Shown here: piece after piece, positions 10,201 to 24,257 of the stretch
How positions within the stretch are numbered: position 1 is the first letter of the stretch
Layout: each line of letters opens with the position of its first letter
Assembly: GCA_034509425.1 (NCBI GenBank)
Contig: JAVTVJ010000817.1
Span: 1 to 64,000, forward strand
Reading direction: 5' to 3'
Source: Eopsaltria australis
Taxonomy: Eukaryota; Chordata; Aves; Passeriformes; Petroicidae
Length of the DNA: 64,000 nt
Translations under genes and position numbers: made by a program
Notes under the pieces: model-generated
Told to the model about the DNA's origin: nothing
The model's input: the letters and a program-made list of their open reading frames with translations, nothing else
Database searches by the model: none

Positions 10201-13200
10201 CTTCGTGACATGGTGGACTCTATCAGGAACTCAGCATTAGATTAGGGCGGCATCAGAATATGGTTCTTAGCCAGAATCATCATATGATCCATATTGCACG
10301 AATCTCATGTACTTACCAAGCAACACCTGAAGCTGGACTCAGACAGGCCAGAACTCGTGCTGGCATGAAGAGAAGAAATGTCAAGGAGGTTTTCAGGAAA
10401 CACAACTTGCTCTTTTTCTCTTTAATGGGCCAATAGGGAGCATGTGTATGTCAGGCCAGCTGCTGCACAGGAGCACATCAATAGCAACAGTGGCAAGAAA
10501 TGCCTCCCTCCATCTTTAAGCCAAAAACTCTGTGTCATTTCCTCTTGGACCAAAGCCTTGCTACCATGATTCATGCTCTGCTTGGTTACTACAACACGCT
10601 GCATCTGGAACTGCACAGATGGAGAATAAAAAGCTACAAAACCAGACACACTCGTGAGAATCCTGACTGAGGAATAACTTCGTCTGCAAGACTGGGGTGA
10701 GACATTCTGGTACATTGAAAATGTGGTTTCAAATAAAGTCTTGTCCACAGTCCAGCCATCTTTTCTTGAACAGATCATAATGGAACCATCAAGAAGTGAA
10801 AGGGAAGTATTTCATGTTAGCAACCAAGTCATTACCAGAAGGGGTGAACATATTTAATATTACTCTCATGTTTACCTCCATTGTGTAGATATACCAGTGA
10901 GAAAAGTACAGGCAGATGGAAAGCAGAAACCTGTTTCTCTCATACAAGGGAGTTTGCATTGCTTACACAACCCCTAGAGCTTAAGGTGTACTTTCTCCCC
11001 ATAAGCAATAACTTCAGTTAAGAAATAGCATTTTGGACACAACTGCCTTTGACTCATGTAGTGGATGTGAGTCCAGCTGAATTGCTCTCCAGACTGGGAA
11101 AATCTGAATTTTATCAGCTTCATGAATCACTACCAGTTTTGCTAACTTGTCTCCAGAGTCACCCAATTTCCATTCTTTGGACATGAACCCATTCAGAAAC
11201 AATGTGAAATAATGCGTGTTGGGTCCTTCTGATGCAGTGCCTGGCTGTGAAGGAAAGTTAGTCATCTAGAGCCTTACAAAAGTCTTCACAAGAGAGCTGA
11301 TGTCCAGTTAGTCAGAGAACACTGAGTACAGCCTGTTCCAAGCCAAGCAGTGTCTTCCAGGCAAGCTGATCCCAATTCCTGTCATTTTTGTGTAGTAGCT
11401 ACAACACCCTGCAAAAATTATGGCTTGAAGCTGCACAAACCTGATATAAATGAACAAATTACTATGACAAATGGACCAGTAGCTACAGATGATGGTGACA
11501 ATGTAAAGTGGATGTATTTGTATGTAGATAAAAGGTTCAACTGAGTAGCTTTTAAATATATGTTAGCATTCTAACAGGGTTTTGCCTAATGTTCTTATGC
11601 TAATATCAGGCCAGGCAGAACCATGCTGTATGAGTGTTATTCATCAATGTCAGTCAAACCAGTCATAATCAGAGTTCAGCATTTACTTTAGAATATATTT
11701 TGCTTTTATTGAGATCATGCCTAATCAAATATAGTGAAAGAGTAGTCCCTAAACACTGCCACTGCAGATTTAGGTGAGGTTTAACAAAGGACAGCCATTA
11801 AAATGAAGCAATTGGGTTTAATTGTCTCCAGTCATTCAGCATGGAAAGCCTTATCAAAACATCTGACAGTGACTATCTTAATTTATTTTCTGAGTTTAAA
11901 TATGATTCACACTACAACCAAAGTTGATTTTGTCAACTCTACTACACAGTTTTTAATGGGAGGATGCATAGAGAAGAGAATGAGAGAAAAAAAGAGGTAT
12001 AAATAGTCAGTCAAGGAAGTTGTAGTTAATCTAACTAAATAGGTTCACAAATCATACTACTGGCAGACAGAGTATAAAATCTTCAGACATATTGAGTCTA
12101 GATGTAAATTCCCAGATGCCTAGACACTTTAAATAACAGGATGTAGGCTCCCAGCTCACTGCACTGGGTGTCTTACAACTAATTTGTGTGTGTACTTTCC
12201 TTCCCACTCAACCCCCTGGCCACAGGGTAAACAACTGAAGAGAAATTTTCAAAGGGATGAAGCATCTAATCCCAAGCCTCTAATCAGCACTTTCTAATTT
12301 TAAGCCTAACAGTGTGTATCTTTCAAAGCTCTGCCTCACCATTACTTATGCAGAAAGATATCTAAATATTAAGATACCTGCATTGTGGTGTGTCTTTGCT
12401 GAGGCTTAAGCAAGAAGCAGCTTCATCAGTGCAGTTCAGGGACAAGATCTAACAAGATTTCCCATTCCTCTGACTCCACCCTCCCCATTTTCTACCCCCA
12501 TTCCTGTATCTGCAGCACTCTTAAACAATGTCCCCTTTTCAAACACCTAACCCTGAAACAAACTTCAAATCAGAAGCTCCAGCACTGCTCTCTGACAGCC
12601 AGAGTCTGGGCTTGTGTGTCAAGGCCAACTGTACTGCTGTTGGAATAATGTTTATGAAGAAAATCAATCTCCTTTAAACGGAGAAGAGCCATGACTCCTA
12701 TACCTTGTTTTTCTCTAGGCTAACCTGAATCTAGGGCTTCATTGTGTTTACTCCCCTGCTCCTACTGGACAATTAGAAGGGAGAATATCAGCAACAAAAA
12801 CCAGAAAACCCTGTGATCGTGGCAAAACCTGGTGAGATATCTCCGTTGCTATGGTGAATTTTTCAATTTTTAAAGATGAGTGTGTGGTAGTGGCCATAAA
12901 CAAGCCAAGTACAGTGAGTGTGAGATGACCATCTAGGCTATGTACAATAAGCATCTTCACTGGCATACATTAAGCGATACTGTACAAGTTAAGTAGCTGG
13001 TTGCTGCCCTGATGCTGAGAATTCCTTCAGATCAGCTAGTTCTCATTCTGAAAAAAAATGGTCTTATTTGGCACTTTCTTGATTCTCCAGACAAAAACAT
13101 TAAAGCAAGGTGTCAACCAGGGACAATTTTTGGGACAATTGTTCATCCTAGCCAGAAAAGCCTTCCCAGAGTACTCATTTATCAACTGTCTGAACCATAT

Positions 13201-16200
13201 TTTATGTTCAGAGGTGTCTAACACTGTGAATGAAACATGATGGAGGCAGCACCTGAACAAAATCTAAACTTTTCCCCTGCTGCTGGCAGGTTGGAGAGCA
13301 GAGAGCTCTGTATGTCATTGATTGGGATTCATGCTACTGAGCATGAAAACAATCCTATCAATCTAAATACAAAATTAATATTTAGATACATTCTTAGGAT
13401 AGGTAAGGAGAGGTTATCATCTCTTGGCAGATTGTACACATTTATGCATGGTAGGTTTTCCCAGGGATACACCCCAGCAAAATTACTGTGAGAATTTTGC
13501 TTCTTTACCATAATTTGTGTTCTCCAAAATCCAGCTTGTACACAACTTCAGAGTTTTACATTTCATGGAGAGAAGGTACATCTCCTGCAGACAGACTTTT
13601 GTGTCCTGCTGAAGGCAAGCATGTGTCTTAGGAAAACTTTGCCCACAATCTCTGGTGCCTGTTGCTTATTTAGGTTTTTCTCTGCAGATTGAGAAAATAG
13701 GATCTAAAGATTTCCATAGAATGGACACTAAATAAAAGGTTTACAAATGACAGTCCATACCAACTACAAATCTGAAAGGAATACTGATATTCCTTCCTTT
13801 TTGATTCTTTTCCCCTTCAATTCAGAAAGGTCCTCAAAAACAGGGCTAGTCAAAGCATCCATTAAATGATGGGAGCAGAGGGGCTTGTCAAGGGAATAAT
13901 ATCTTGTGTGAATGTTTTCATTTCATCATCATTTCTTGAAGTTCTTTATTCCATTGAAACTATGGAGAAGGAAAAATTTTGTTCAGGTTTTATGTGTCGA
14001 AAACTGGCTTTATTCCTTTGGCTTTCTGTATTTAAATTATAAAACAGAAACATTTCAACAGAAAATATCTTGCCAACAGTAAAATCTTTTTGTGGAAAGA
14101 CAGTTTCCAAGAAAGAATGTTGATTTTTTGACTGGCCATTCTTAGCATTGATCCTTCCCTAACAGTGTGGAACATAATGTCAGTGAATTATCACACAGAA
14201 GAAAATTATTTTCTTTTCTCACTGTAGTAATCACTAGGCCAGCTTGTCTCAAACAATATGAGTGACACCATTTGATTTAGACCTGAATTGATGTAGTCCA
14301 CAGTCAGGCTGATGAATAAACTGTTGATAATAGAAACAGTGAAACTGAACTAAAACCAAACAACTTAGTATATACTGAAAAAATTCAGGTCTGGAAATGT
14401 TGGACATTCAAGCTTGAGCAGGTTGAATGAACTTAGTCATGATCATCCACTTAAAACCTGGTTAAAAAGCTCATAATGAAAAGAAATTAATACAATCAGC
14501 AAAACTGTCATTTTACCGCTTCATGGCTATGACAGGTTATGTCACATCCCTCTCACTTCAGGTCTTTCCAGTTAAATTAATATTTTATTGCTTATTATCA
14601 GTGTCATTATCCCACCAAGAGCATACACCTAAGCACCACAGACCATGCATATAATTAACTAATTAGATGAAACAGGACTATTTGCCAACAGAAAAAAAGA
14701 CTCACATTTAAACCCTTGAATCACTACAGCCTTGTTTAATGGATCTGAATATATATGCACAATCTGAAAATAAAAGCCTGCTTATCACTTGTATTCCCCA
14801 CTGAAGCAGTTGTGTAAGGTCGGAGTGAAACCTTGGCTCTGCCTTCCCGACACACTGAGCAGTCCAGCTGAACAGGCACAGTTGGTGTTTTTCTGCTGAG
14901 TTGTTGCAAAAATTTGATCCTGTTGGATAGCAGCATGAAGGAATCTGACTCATATTCATAATGCTCCTGAGGTGCTCTGGGGTGATGGCAGTAATATGAC
15001 TCTGTTTGCTTCAAACACTCGAGAGAAGCGGAAGAAAAACACTACAATATTGTATGCGTGGTCTTATTCTTAAGCATTCTAAAGCCATGGATAGACTGGA
15101 AACAAGCAAACAACAGAAAAATGTGGCCATGCATTATTTAGGTAAGAGGCCGTAAAGACTTAACACTCATCCGTGATTGCCTGCGACAGGAGATGGGCTC
15201 AGAGCCAGACATGCACACATCTGCCTTCCCTGCCAGTGAAATATGCCTGGTTAGAAGTTAGCTGCCAATCTCTTCAGCAGGCTATTTGCAGTCCTACTGT
15301 AGGCCTGGAGGAGTAGCTATGGAAGATTTTTAACAAATGTTCCTCATGTTTGCAATGAGGAGGTTAATGTATACATTTTATGATGAGCTGAAGTTTCTAC
15401 TCAACACAAAACTTCTATGTTTTTCTGAGCATCCTAACACCCTTTTTTTAATACTGGAGAAGGAAAACAGAAATCACCTGTACTGAAAGGCAGTGTGAAC
15501 CCTTGCTTCCAGCAAAATCCACACAAGAAGACAGGAGACGTTAGCCAAGAGAGGAGCCACAAAACTTCAATAGAATAAAATAAATCTGAAGTGTTTCAGC
15601 TATCAGGGGCAACACCAGCAGAAAGGCTACAGACTCAGTGTAGATCAAAATACTGGCCACAAAGTAGCCACTGAGTGACACTGTGCCCCTCTGACACAGA
15701 GGGCTGGAAATGCCACTTCAGCAGGCATTCCACATTCTGCTTACCCACAGCCCCAGCCCTCGGGTGTGGTGTGGCTGACACTGATTTCCCCTTCACAAGG
15801 ACACCTATCTTCACCTCAGCCACAGACTGGATGGGATGATGACCATTCCCTCTCGGTGTTATTGAACCATCTCGGCATTTGTGTGCTGCTCGGAGATAGG
15901 TTGAATATGGTCGAATATATGCGTAAATATATCTAAGCATGAAAAAAGGTAAAGTAGCTGCCATGTGATAATCAGTTAAATTTGTTGTTATTCTCAGCTG
16001 TGTTTTTAATGGCTCAGAGTGGCAGAAAAAGTATGAAAAAAGCATGTTTAACATCTTCTTCTCCCATAGCAATCTGCACCTTAATTATAGCATTCTGTTG
16101 TTAGCCCCTTTAATAAGGCTTAAATTCAAAAGAAAAGGATAATGGAAGTGATGAATGCAGAAGATAAAACCATGAAAATTCATAGTGGAGGAAGCTTTGG

Positions 16201-19200
16201 AAAAATAAATGGATGTAACTCTGATGGCAGAAGGACACCATGTCTGATGCAAGAAAACATAGTTATTAAAACTTAACTCCTAGCATTTATACTGAGAAAG
16301 AAAATGTGTACGATGTTACAGAAAAATTTCTGTCAGTGTTCTTTGACAAGAAATAGTTCGAAGTTTAAAGCACATCCCTGAGATAAGCACAGCAGTAGGA
16401 ACTAATGGATAGAAAGAGGCTTCCTGACTGCCTGCTCCCATATCAGGAGACAGCCAAGGCTTGCTTTTTTTCTGGACACGCTGCAGCAGTTTAATTTGCT
16501 GACCTACTTGGGTGGAGCAATTTGCCAAGAAGACTCTGTCCAACAAGCCGTCATCTGTATCATGTGAGGTAGTCAAACTAACCTTCAATTTTGCCAGAAG
16601 CAAGATTGATTCAGTAGCAGGGGACTTAGCACAAGCTGTCTGGGGTGGTGCTCTGATTAATCTGCAACACCAACTAGGACAGGGGGACTCTATCCTTCAC
16701 TACTGTCTGCCTGAAAGAAGGCAAGGAACAAGTCTCATTAGTCCTGGCCACCATCCTAGGAGGCAAAGTGCTGCAGAACCATAAAAATCACACAAATCCA
16801 CAAAAACCGGACTAGGAGGCACCTCAGGAAGATATCTAATTCACATCCTACCACTAGCACTGCACGTCTTGCTGCCACCACAAATGTGGCTGTGAGGAAG
16901 TATTCACAAAAGAGAAAAATGTGAACCAAAGTGCATACATAGTCACCCACAGCAATGTTGAAGGAATGGGAAACTGAAACTCATTTACTGCATATTCATT
17001 TTTGCCTTAGACTCTGCAGCTTTTGTAAGTCCAGTCTAAAAATAAAGTCAGAATGTTGGCTGATATTACAAAGAACTTGATGAAAGTACTACAGAGCTCT
17101 TGAAGAAAGAGTGATAAAATTATCCCTTTTTCCCCCACTGAGAATTTCACTCTATTTTTAACTCTGTTTGTTTTCCCCCTCTGAAATGTTATAATTACTG
17201 GAGAAGCAGAGCAAACTTTTGAAGGAGAAGCTTAAAATTTCCTGGTGTTACCAAAAATTTCAAATTGTACTTCTTTTTTCTGGGCAGTTTCCTTTATCTC
17301 TGACTATAGAAACAACACAGCTTCAGGGCAAAGATCCTCCAGAAAAGTAATACCTATTTTTGGTATTGCTTCCTTTTTTCCTGTCTTTTCAAAAGTACAT
17401 GCTCCAAATACAATGTTGTACACTCTCAACAGTATTCTTCTTCAATATTGCAGTATTTTCATAAACAACTTCAGTCTGAAAATAAAGAAAGAATGGTTAG
17501 GGAGCAAATACAGACTGTAGCAGAAGCCAGAAACAAATCTGGTTTCTTGAGGACTCTTCAGTGACCAAAGGAAGCTCTGTTCATTTGCATCATTATTCTG
17601 GTGTTTGGGTCAAAGCTATGACTGCATTTTTGTATTTGAAGAAGTTTCTTAGTGGCTGCATGTGGAGCAATGTGCCAGAGTAGCTGGAGGGTTTTTCTAA
17701 CACATTTATGAAATAGACACCTGCTGTTTACTTTAGGTCTCCCTGGAAGCCTTTGTAAGATTGAATAAGGCAGTGGTTCATGTTATATATCTCTTAGATA
17801 TTTTTCCTTGGCTGTGCAGAACTGGGCTACTTGAAATAAAAACTGACTCATTTGTGAAGAATTTGCTGCTAAATCTCTCTTAGTTTTTCTCTAAAAGTAG
17901 ATTTTCCAGAGCTGAGTCACAGGTCATGCTCTTATGTAAACAGGGGACAGACAGCACAGGCCAGCACACAGCATTGCAACAGAATAAAATGTTGCAGCAG
18001 CAGAGCTTCAAAAAGATGTTAATAGCACAGCTCCTGTGAGTCACAAAACTTTCAGGATTACTCCTTTATGTGCCATCCAGCCACATAGAGCAGTCAGAGT
18101 TCTGGCACATTCAGTCTGTCCTTGCAGAAGGTGTAGGCTGTTACCTCTACCATCTCAGAGCCATTTCACATGGCTTATGAGTGTTCCAGCAGAACTTGTT
18201 TGTTAGAAATAAGTGGGAAAGTATTAGCCTTTTCATCAATGATCTCAAGATTCCTTCAGTGAAGAAAACTTTGTGGGAAGTTAGTTTCTTTTCAAGTTAA
18301 GATCCAAGTAACATGATGGCTTAGTGTTTTATAGCTGCTGCCTGACCCATCTCACTTTGAAATCCAAACTGTGTCGCATTAGTCATGGCTGCATCAGTGA
18401 ACCTTTTCTTATAAAGGGCACCCTATCAGCTTTCTCTGAAGGCATGACTGTAGAGCAGAGAGGATCTGGGCTCCCACACATGATCTGACCATTCACTGCC
18501 CCCTCAGATGCAATGGCTGGACATGCTGTGGTCCCCAAGTATGCAGCACAGCCACATCCTCATTTCAGAAGGACAGGCATTATTGTAACCAATATAACTA
18601 GTTCCCTGGAGGCAGAGTGAGGAGCAAATCATACTCTCTCAGATCTGAATCTATGAACAATAGCTGAAAAACGTACATATAAAAACCTCTCCTGGTCCTT
18701 AAGTGCTAAGATGAGCAAAGAAGGAAAGTAACTCCTTCAGACATTTTGCTACTGCTTTCCAAAGCTGGGCAGCCCGAATAAGTATATGCCCTTTGCTTTG
18801 GAATGTCAACTGCTAGAGCTAGCAGTGTTTTACTCAACACTGGTGAGCATTAATAACCACTAATTAGTAACCATTAACGATTGAGATGGAAAGTGGCTCA
18901 GGGGAATGGTCCTTTCTGGCTGCTGTGGACCTCCAGGTACATCAATGGTAATACCTGCATTCTCCTTATCACAAGAAATGCAGGAACCACAGGGGAAACA
19001 AGTCCAAAGTCCTTGATTGCAGGGCCAGACACTTATATGCAGGTATCAAAGGGGTACACACGTATTTCATTTACCTCTTTAGAGAGGCAGAACTCTTATT
19101 TACTTCACCTAAGACATAATACCTGCCCTCTTCTACATTTTAGAAAACCTCATTTACCCTCTAATAATGCCTGGTATTTTACCAATAAAAGAAGACCAGC

Positions 19201-20912
19201 TGGCAGAAGTGTAACAGCATAGTTAGGAGTGGCAGGCTGGCTGCTGGACTTGCACTTGCAGGCTGAAGGACAGTGTTCTTCAAGGTCTTTACCTACTAAG
19301 TGCCAGTGTGACCAAAAGCAGGGTGGTACAACTGTAACTTCTGCAGGGGATGATGGAGAAATCTTGAAGGAAGCTCAAGAAATGTTTGCATTATAGAGCT
19401 GATAAGGGAATAAAAGATATGGTTTTTCTTTACCACTGTGCCCATATAATGTCCTACAAAGGCCATTCCAGAAAGTTTGCTACTTTCTGATGCTTTTTTT
19501 CATTCTAAATGCCTGTGCTGACATACAGGCTGACTGAAGTACTGCAGTTATAAAATAATCAGGAGAATTTTGGAAAGCAATGTTCTTGTACCATCTGCCT
19601 CTGCACAAATAATCCTTGCAAATGTAAAAAGAGCAAATGCATGTCAAACTTTGCCATGGGCCAAAGGACAAGTTGAAGAACCATCTATGGCTCTGTAGTT
19701 GTGCACAACTGCAAGAAGGTTTGGCAGTCCCGTGTTCTTTCAGAAGACCTCTTGTCCCAGCTCTACATCACATGAATTATTACAATTATCATGAGACACT
19801 TGACAGTCCCTCAAGGTACTTCATGACATTAAGCCCTTTTTTAGTCAACTCTGTCACCAAGGAAACAGAAGTGCACTAAGTGACATATTCCAATTTCAGG
19901 TGTTAGCCATCCTAAATGTGATCTTGTCAGGACTGGATGAACTGAAATGATTAAACTTTTGGATGAGTCTGATTAACTGACTAATCTACACTCTAAACAG
20001 TTGTTTTCAAAATTATATGCTATTTATTTGAGAGGACAGAGAAAATATGGCTCAAATTATGAGGTATACTTTTCTTCTCACCATGAATTGGTTTTTGCTG
20101 CATTTATATCAAAGCCACATTGTTCAGTGAAATCTGGAAGCCAGCAATTGCAGACACGTTATCAGTATATAGGAAAAGGATTCAAGGAGAGATTTTCAAA
20201 CTTCATTTTCTTGAAGTTATAAGAAGAAAAAACATTGTACCAAGCTTCTTCTGATTTGTGGTTATGAGTGCTTAGTCATGTATGTATGTATAGCTGTAGC
20301 ACCATGTGGCTATGAGTGCATTAAATGGCATTTGCATTGATATCACCAGTTAAGAAAATCAAGTGCACAATTAAGACAGAAATAGATTTTAGTTACAAAT
20401 GAAGGTTATGTAAGTGTAAGTGCAGATGGAATAATTAGAGCCTTTATAGTGAAATCCTGAATGCTTGTTCATGAAGCCATAAGAAGTTATAGAAACATCT
20501 GTTTCAATAAAGAGAATAGCATGCTCTTCAATTTTTAAGTACCTGTTAATGTGAAAAGAAAATGTCTCTGAACTGGAATACATGCAAAGTGCACGCACTG
20601 CACTTTGAAAGTCATAGTAGCATGTTGTTTATTGATGCATGTTGAGTGTTTTAAAGTAAGGCATGACAAGCAGTGCATAAAGAAGTAAATCAACTAATTT
20701 AATCTTTTCCACTGTGACTCATGTTATCCAGGCTGCACAGTGGAAAACAAAGTGGCATCTTTCTGCAAACCAGCAGACAGCATAAATATAGAGACCACCC
20801 CTTTACAAACACTTCACTGAAGGATGTCCTTTAGAGTCTGGGGTTTTTTGCAGTCTTTGATATCTTTGTAGTGGGATAAACTGTAATTCCTTTTTAGCTT
20901 ATGACTACAGCA
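10201..20912. other. Long unique non-coding stretch
   Basis: About 10.7 kb with no gene, RNA gene or mobile element that I can support. It is AT-rich in most places. A more GC-rich patch at about 15640-15900 carries a 145-codon minus-strand frame of no recognisable family. Short open frames elsewhere lack splice-site support, domains or low-complexity structure of interest. Old, badly eroded repeats could be hidden here. Confidence 0.4.
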
Positions 20913-20970
20913 ATGTGCCCAAATAATTTTTTTAATAAAAAAGGGCACATCAGATCACAGTTACTGTGAT
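20913..20970. repeat. Two adjacent small hairpins
   Basis: The first pairs ATGTGCCC at 20913-20920 with GGGCACAT at 20943-20950, with a T-run and A-run pairing further inside. The second pairs ATCACAG at 20954-20960 with CTGTGAT at 20964-20970 across a three-base loop. Both arm pairs are perfect. They may be chance, since they are short. Confidence 0.7.
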
Positions 20971-23900
20971 GCTTTGATTACAAGGCAAAATCCTAATGTT
21001 TCACAGTCCATGACAAATAAATTTATGTGACTTTTGGTGTGAGAGGAAGAAATGCCCTGAACCAGAAAAAAAGTAGCACTTACAGTGTCATTACATTGAC
21101 ATAAGTTGGGAATACCCCCAGGATGACTATGCCCCAGAAGTACTCAATAAATATCTCACAGAAGGAATAAGGAAATACAAACTAAAATAAAATTGCTCTA
21201 TATAGATCTTTCAGTGGTAAAAGTAATTTGACATATAATTGCACTTCCTGTGTGAATAAAATTTGCAAAGGAAGTCTAGGAAGTTAAGATGTCTTTGGAG
21301 CCTACTTTGGTCAAAAGAACTCAAAGGAAAAGTGTTTTCCATTGCTCCCTCTAGTTGGCACTTTCTAAGTGGTTCCCTAAACACAGATAGCAATGCTTCA
21401 TCTTGAAATAATAAAAAATAAATGCTTTATCTCAATTTTGACTGGTAATCTGAAGAGTTGGATTCCCTGGGAACAGAAAATCCTATTCTGCAGAATGATT
21501 TTTTTTCAGGCTGTAAAGGTAGCCACTGATAATTCCTAAACCTCACGTGTACACTTCATTCATGCACCTTCTACACCTACTTCCTTAAAAAATGCCTTAT
21601 GAAAAAAAATGTTGCATTGACCTCAGCAATTTGCTCCATACGAAAAATATGATGCAAGACTAATGTTTAAAATCACCAGAAATAGCAAGAAGAAACACTT
21701 TCTTTCTGGAACACAAGCATTCCAAACAAAGGGCTTTTTAATAATGATTTTATCTTCTTTTCTTTTCTTTTACATTCTCACTTTTTTCTACTTCCAAAGT
21801 ATTTTGAGAGCTATTATTTAATAACTGAATATACTTCTTGCTGCTCTTTTTCTGTAACTCAGAGACCCTGAGGTTTTCTGCAGGTGGAAGTGATGCCACC
21901 TAAAGACAGATAAAGATATTTAGGACTTCATTCTACCTCAGCTTAGTTAAGAGAGAGCACATAGATCCTCCTACATCTCCTATGCTCTTGTACACAAATT
22001 CTGAGTTACATTATAACAAAGCCATCATAAAACCTCTCAATAGGGAAGATAAAACTGAATTTTGCAAACTTGTTGTGGGGCAGAGCAGGGCTGTGTTGAG
22101 GACACAGACTGAGGCTGGGAGAGCCAAGCACTGTCTGATTGCTTTGTCTTGCAGAGGGGCTGGGGGTTATCACAGGGGCTTCAGCATCACTGCTGCACTT
22201 CAGACAATGTAGCCCTGAGGTTTCAGCTTCCCCACACAAATTATCCCGTTTTCTGCATATGCCTGTAGCAGGCTCTGAAACAGCAATTCCCATGTAAGCA
22301 CAGGATATCCATAGGCATGGCACTCTGTGGATTGATCTGCTAGATATAAATCCAGAACCAGCTCTAAGTCACAGGCAAAATGCATTTCAGACAAAATGGT
22401 CCCAGTGCTCTGTAAAAAGATGATGAGGAAGTTGTGAATGGGAGAGGTTTAGGGTACAATCTTCAGACGGAAGAATTTTGTTTGTTTTGCTGTTCTGGGA
22501 CATGGGGTATAATTTTCTTCTGAGCAGCACGTTATCTGCATTTGGGGATCCACTTGGAAGCACCAAAATAGAGAAAAGCATCCACTTCTCCTTCACACTG
22601 GAACCTCATAGTCGTAAAATTTTCATGAGTTGCATGTTAGAGTACTATAGCAAGAAAGAGTGAACTGAGGTATGATTAATTTATTCTGATGCTTGGTGAG
22701 CTTGTTTCAGTGAAGAAAAGCAGCCCCAGTTTTAAATATAGGAATCCTTGTTCCCTTTATGGGCAGCAATTATTAAATTTTATACAGACATAGGTTGACT
22801 TCATGCACATGCACACAAATAATTCAGCAGCAGCAACAAAAAAAAGGAAAACAGAAGAAAGAAGTCTTAGAAGGTTTTGCAGAAGAGACTAGGAAATTCT
22901 AAAAAATTTTAATCTAACTAAGTCTAATTGAAGTAGTTGCATTCAGTGCCATACGTGATCAGAATGGATTTCATTCATTTTAATGACTAACAATGTATTT
23001 ATTATTTTGCACTATGTAATAATAGATTGACAGTGATATCTCTGAAGTATTAAAATGTAAATGACCATAAGAGTTTCTGTCTCAGTCTTTCTCCTGTTTT
23101 TCCTGGGGTGATTAAGGACTAGCTTCATTATTTAACTCCATGCTTAGCATATTGTCTGTGCATGTCTGTGTTTTGGTTATGAACCTGAAAATTTATTTTG
23201 AGGAAAAGGTAAATAAAGACTTTAACATTGATTTGTATGAGAAAACCTGGGCAATTTTCACTTCAGAAATAGATAATCTAGCACCTGTTCAGCTGCAATG
23301 GAAGTTCTGCCTTTGCCTCTTTTAAGCCTATCACTGTTTTATTGATAAAGCATATGGCAGTTTTAAAACATCTCTATCAAGGTCTATTTCTTATTATTAA
23401 TCCCATGAAACAGCTGGAAACACTACTATGCACAACTGTTACTTTCAAAATGAAGTGAGTAGAAAATAACCAAGAGAAAAAATAAACAGGCAGGGTAAAA
23501 TAATCATAGTGATTTTTGCTGCAAAGAAAACTGGCGGATTTCAGCCATTTCGTACTTGGTGGATCCTTATCAAAGTCTGTAACAATTTTTTACTGGAAAT
23601 TATGGCTAACTGCCTTGTCTCTTCCACCAGTGATGCATTTGTTGCATTATATTTATTGGAATATGCCTGCAATTCACCATGGTCTGGGCTCACAGCCATG
23701 GTCAATGAGAAGCCACAACCAGTGCCCTAGAGATGACAAACACATCTTGTGATAACAAGTCTGTCACTGAGTGAATAAAAGCTGGGCCTTGTTTTCATCC
23801 TGTAATTGTTTCATTAAGTAGCCAGACGGTACGTATGACTGATAATGTGAGAAATTATTGGTGCCACAAGTTGAAAAGCTCCTTCTGACACCGGTGCCTT

Positions 23901-24240
23901 TGTCTGGGCTGAGTTGAAAGGACAGAGTGTTTTACCCTTGCTAGAGCTATGTATTCCTTTATAACTCTCTCAGTAATACAGAGGAACTCCTGGCACATCT
24001 GTAGTGACCATGATCTCCATGACAGAGAAGGCTGAGTGGCCGAGGACTCAGCTTTCACAGCTATAAGGAAGGAGCACAGTTTTGCATGGCTGTTTGTGGC
24101 TTCCTCCACCTTGAGTGCAAAGACTTGTGCTATTTTAGCACTTCCATTGTGTCGCACAGTTTGTTGGAACTGGAAAAGGATTGATGAACAGGTTTGCCAT
24201 TTTAAGGAAGACCTAAAAAGCTAAGAATGAACACAGTTCC
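20971..24240. other. Unique non-coding sequence
   Basis: No gene or repeat family was recognised. Several 60 to 105-codon open frames around 22.0-22.6 kb and 23.5-24.2 kb overlap on opposite strands and show no domain or motif. Confidence 0.4.
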
Positions 24241-24257
24241 TTTTTTTTTTTTTTTTT
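24241..24257. repeat. Poly-T run of 17
   Basis: An uninterrupted run of 17 T on the plus strand. It could be the A-tail of an element on the minus strand, but no retroposon sequence was recognised beside it. Confidence 0.95.

Noticed and set aside
10317..10359. Minus-strand 43-base micro-exon between cttctcttcatgccag and GTAAGTAC
   Set aside because: Both sites look good, but the piece is very short, two frames are open, and no partner exon was seen. It is noted only as a chance pairing or possible non-coding exon.
15640..15900. GC-rich patch with a 145-codon minus-strand frame
   Set aside because: No LTR ends, TATA box or known repeat blocks were found, and the frame has no recognisable domain.
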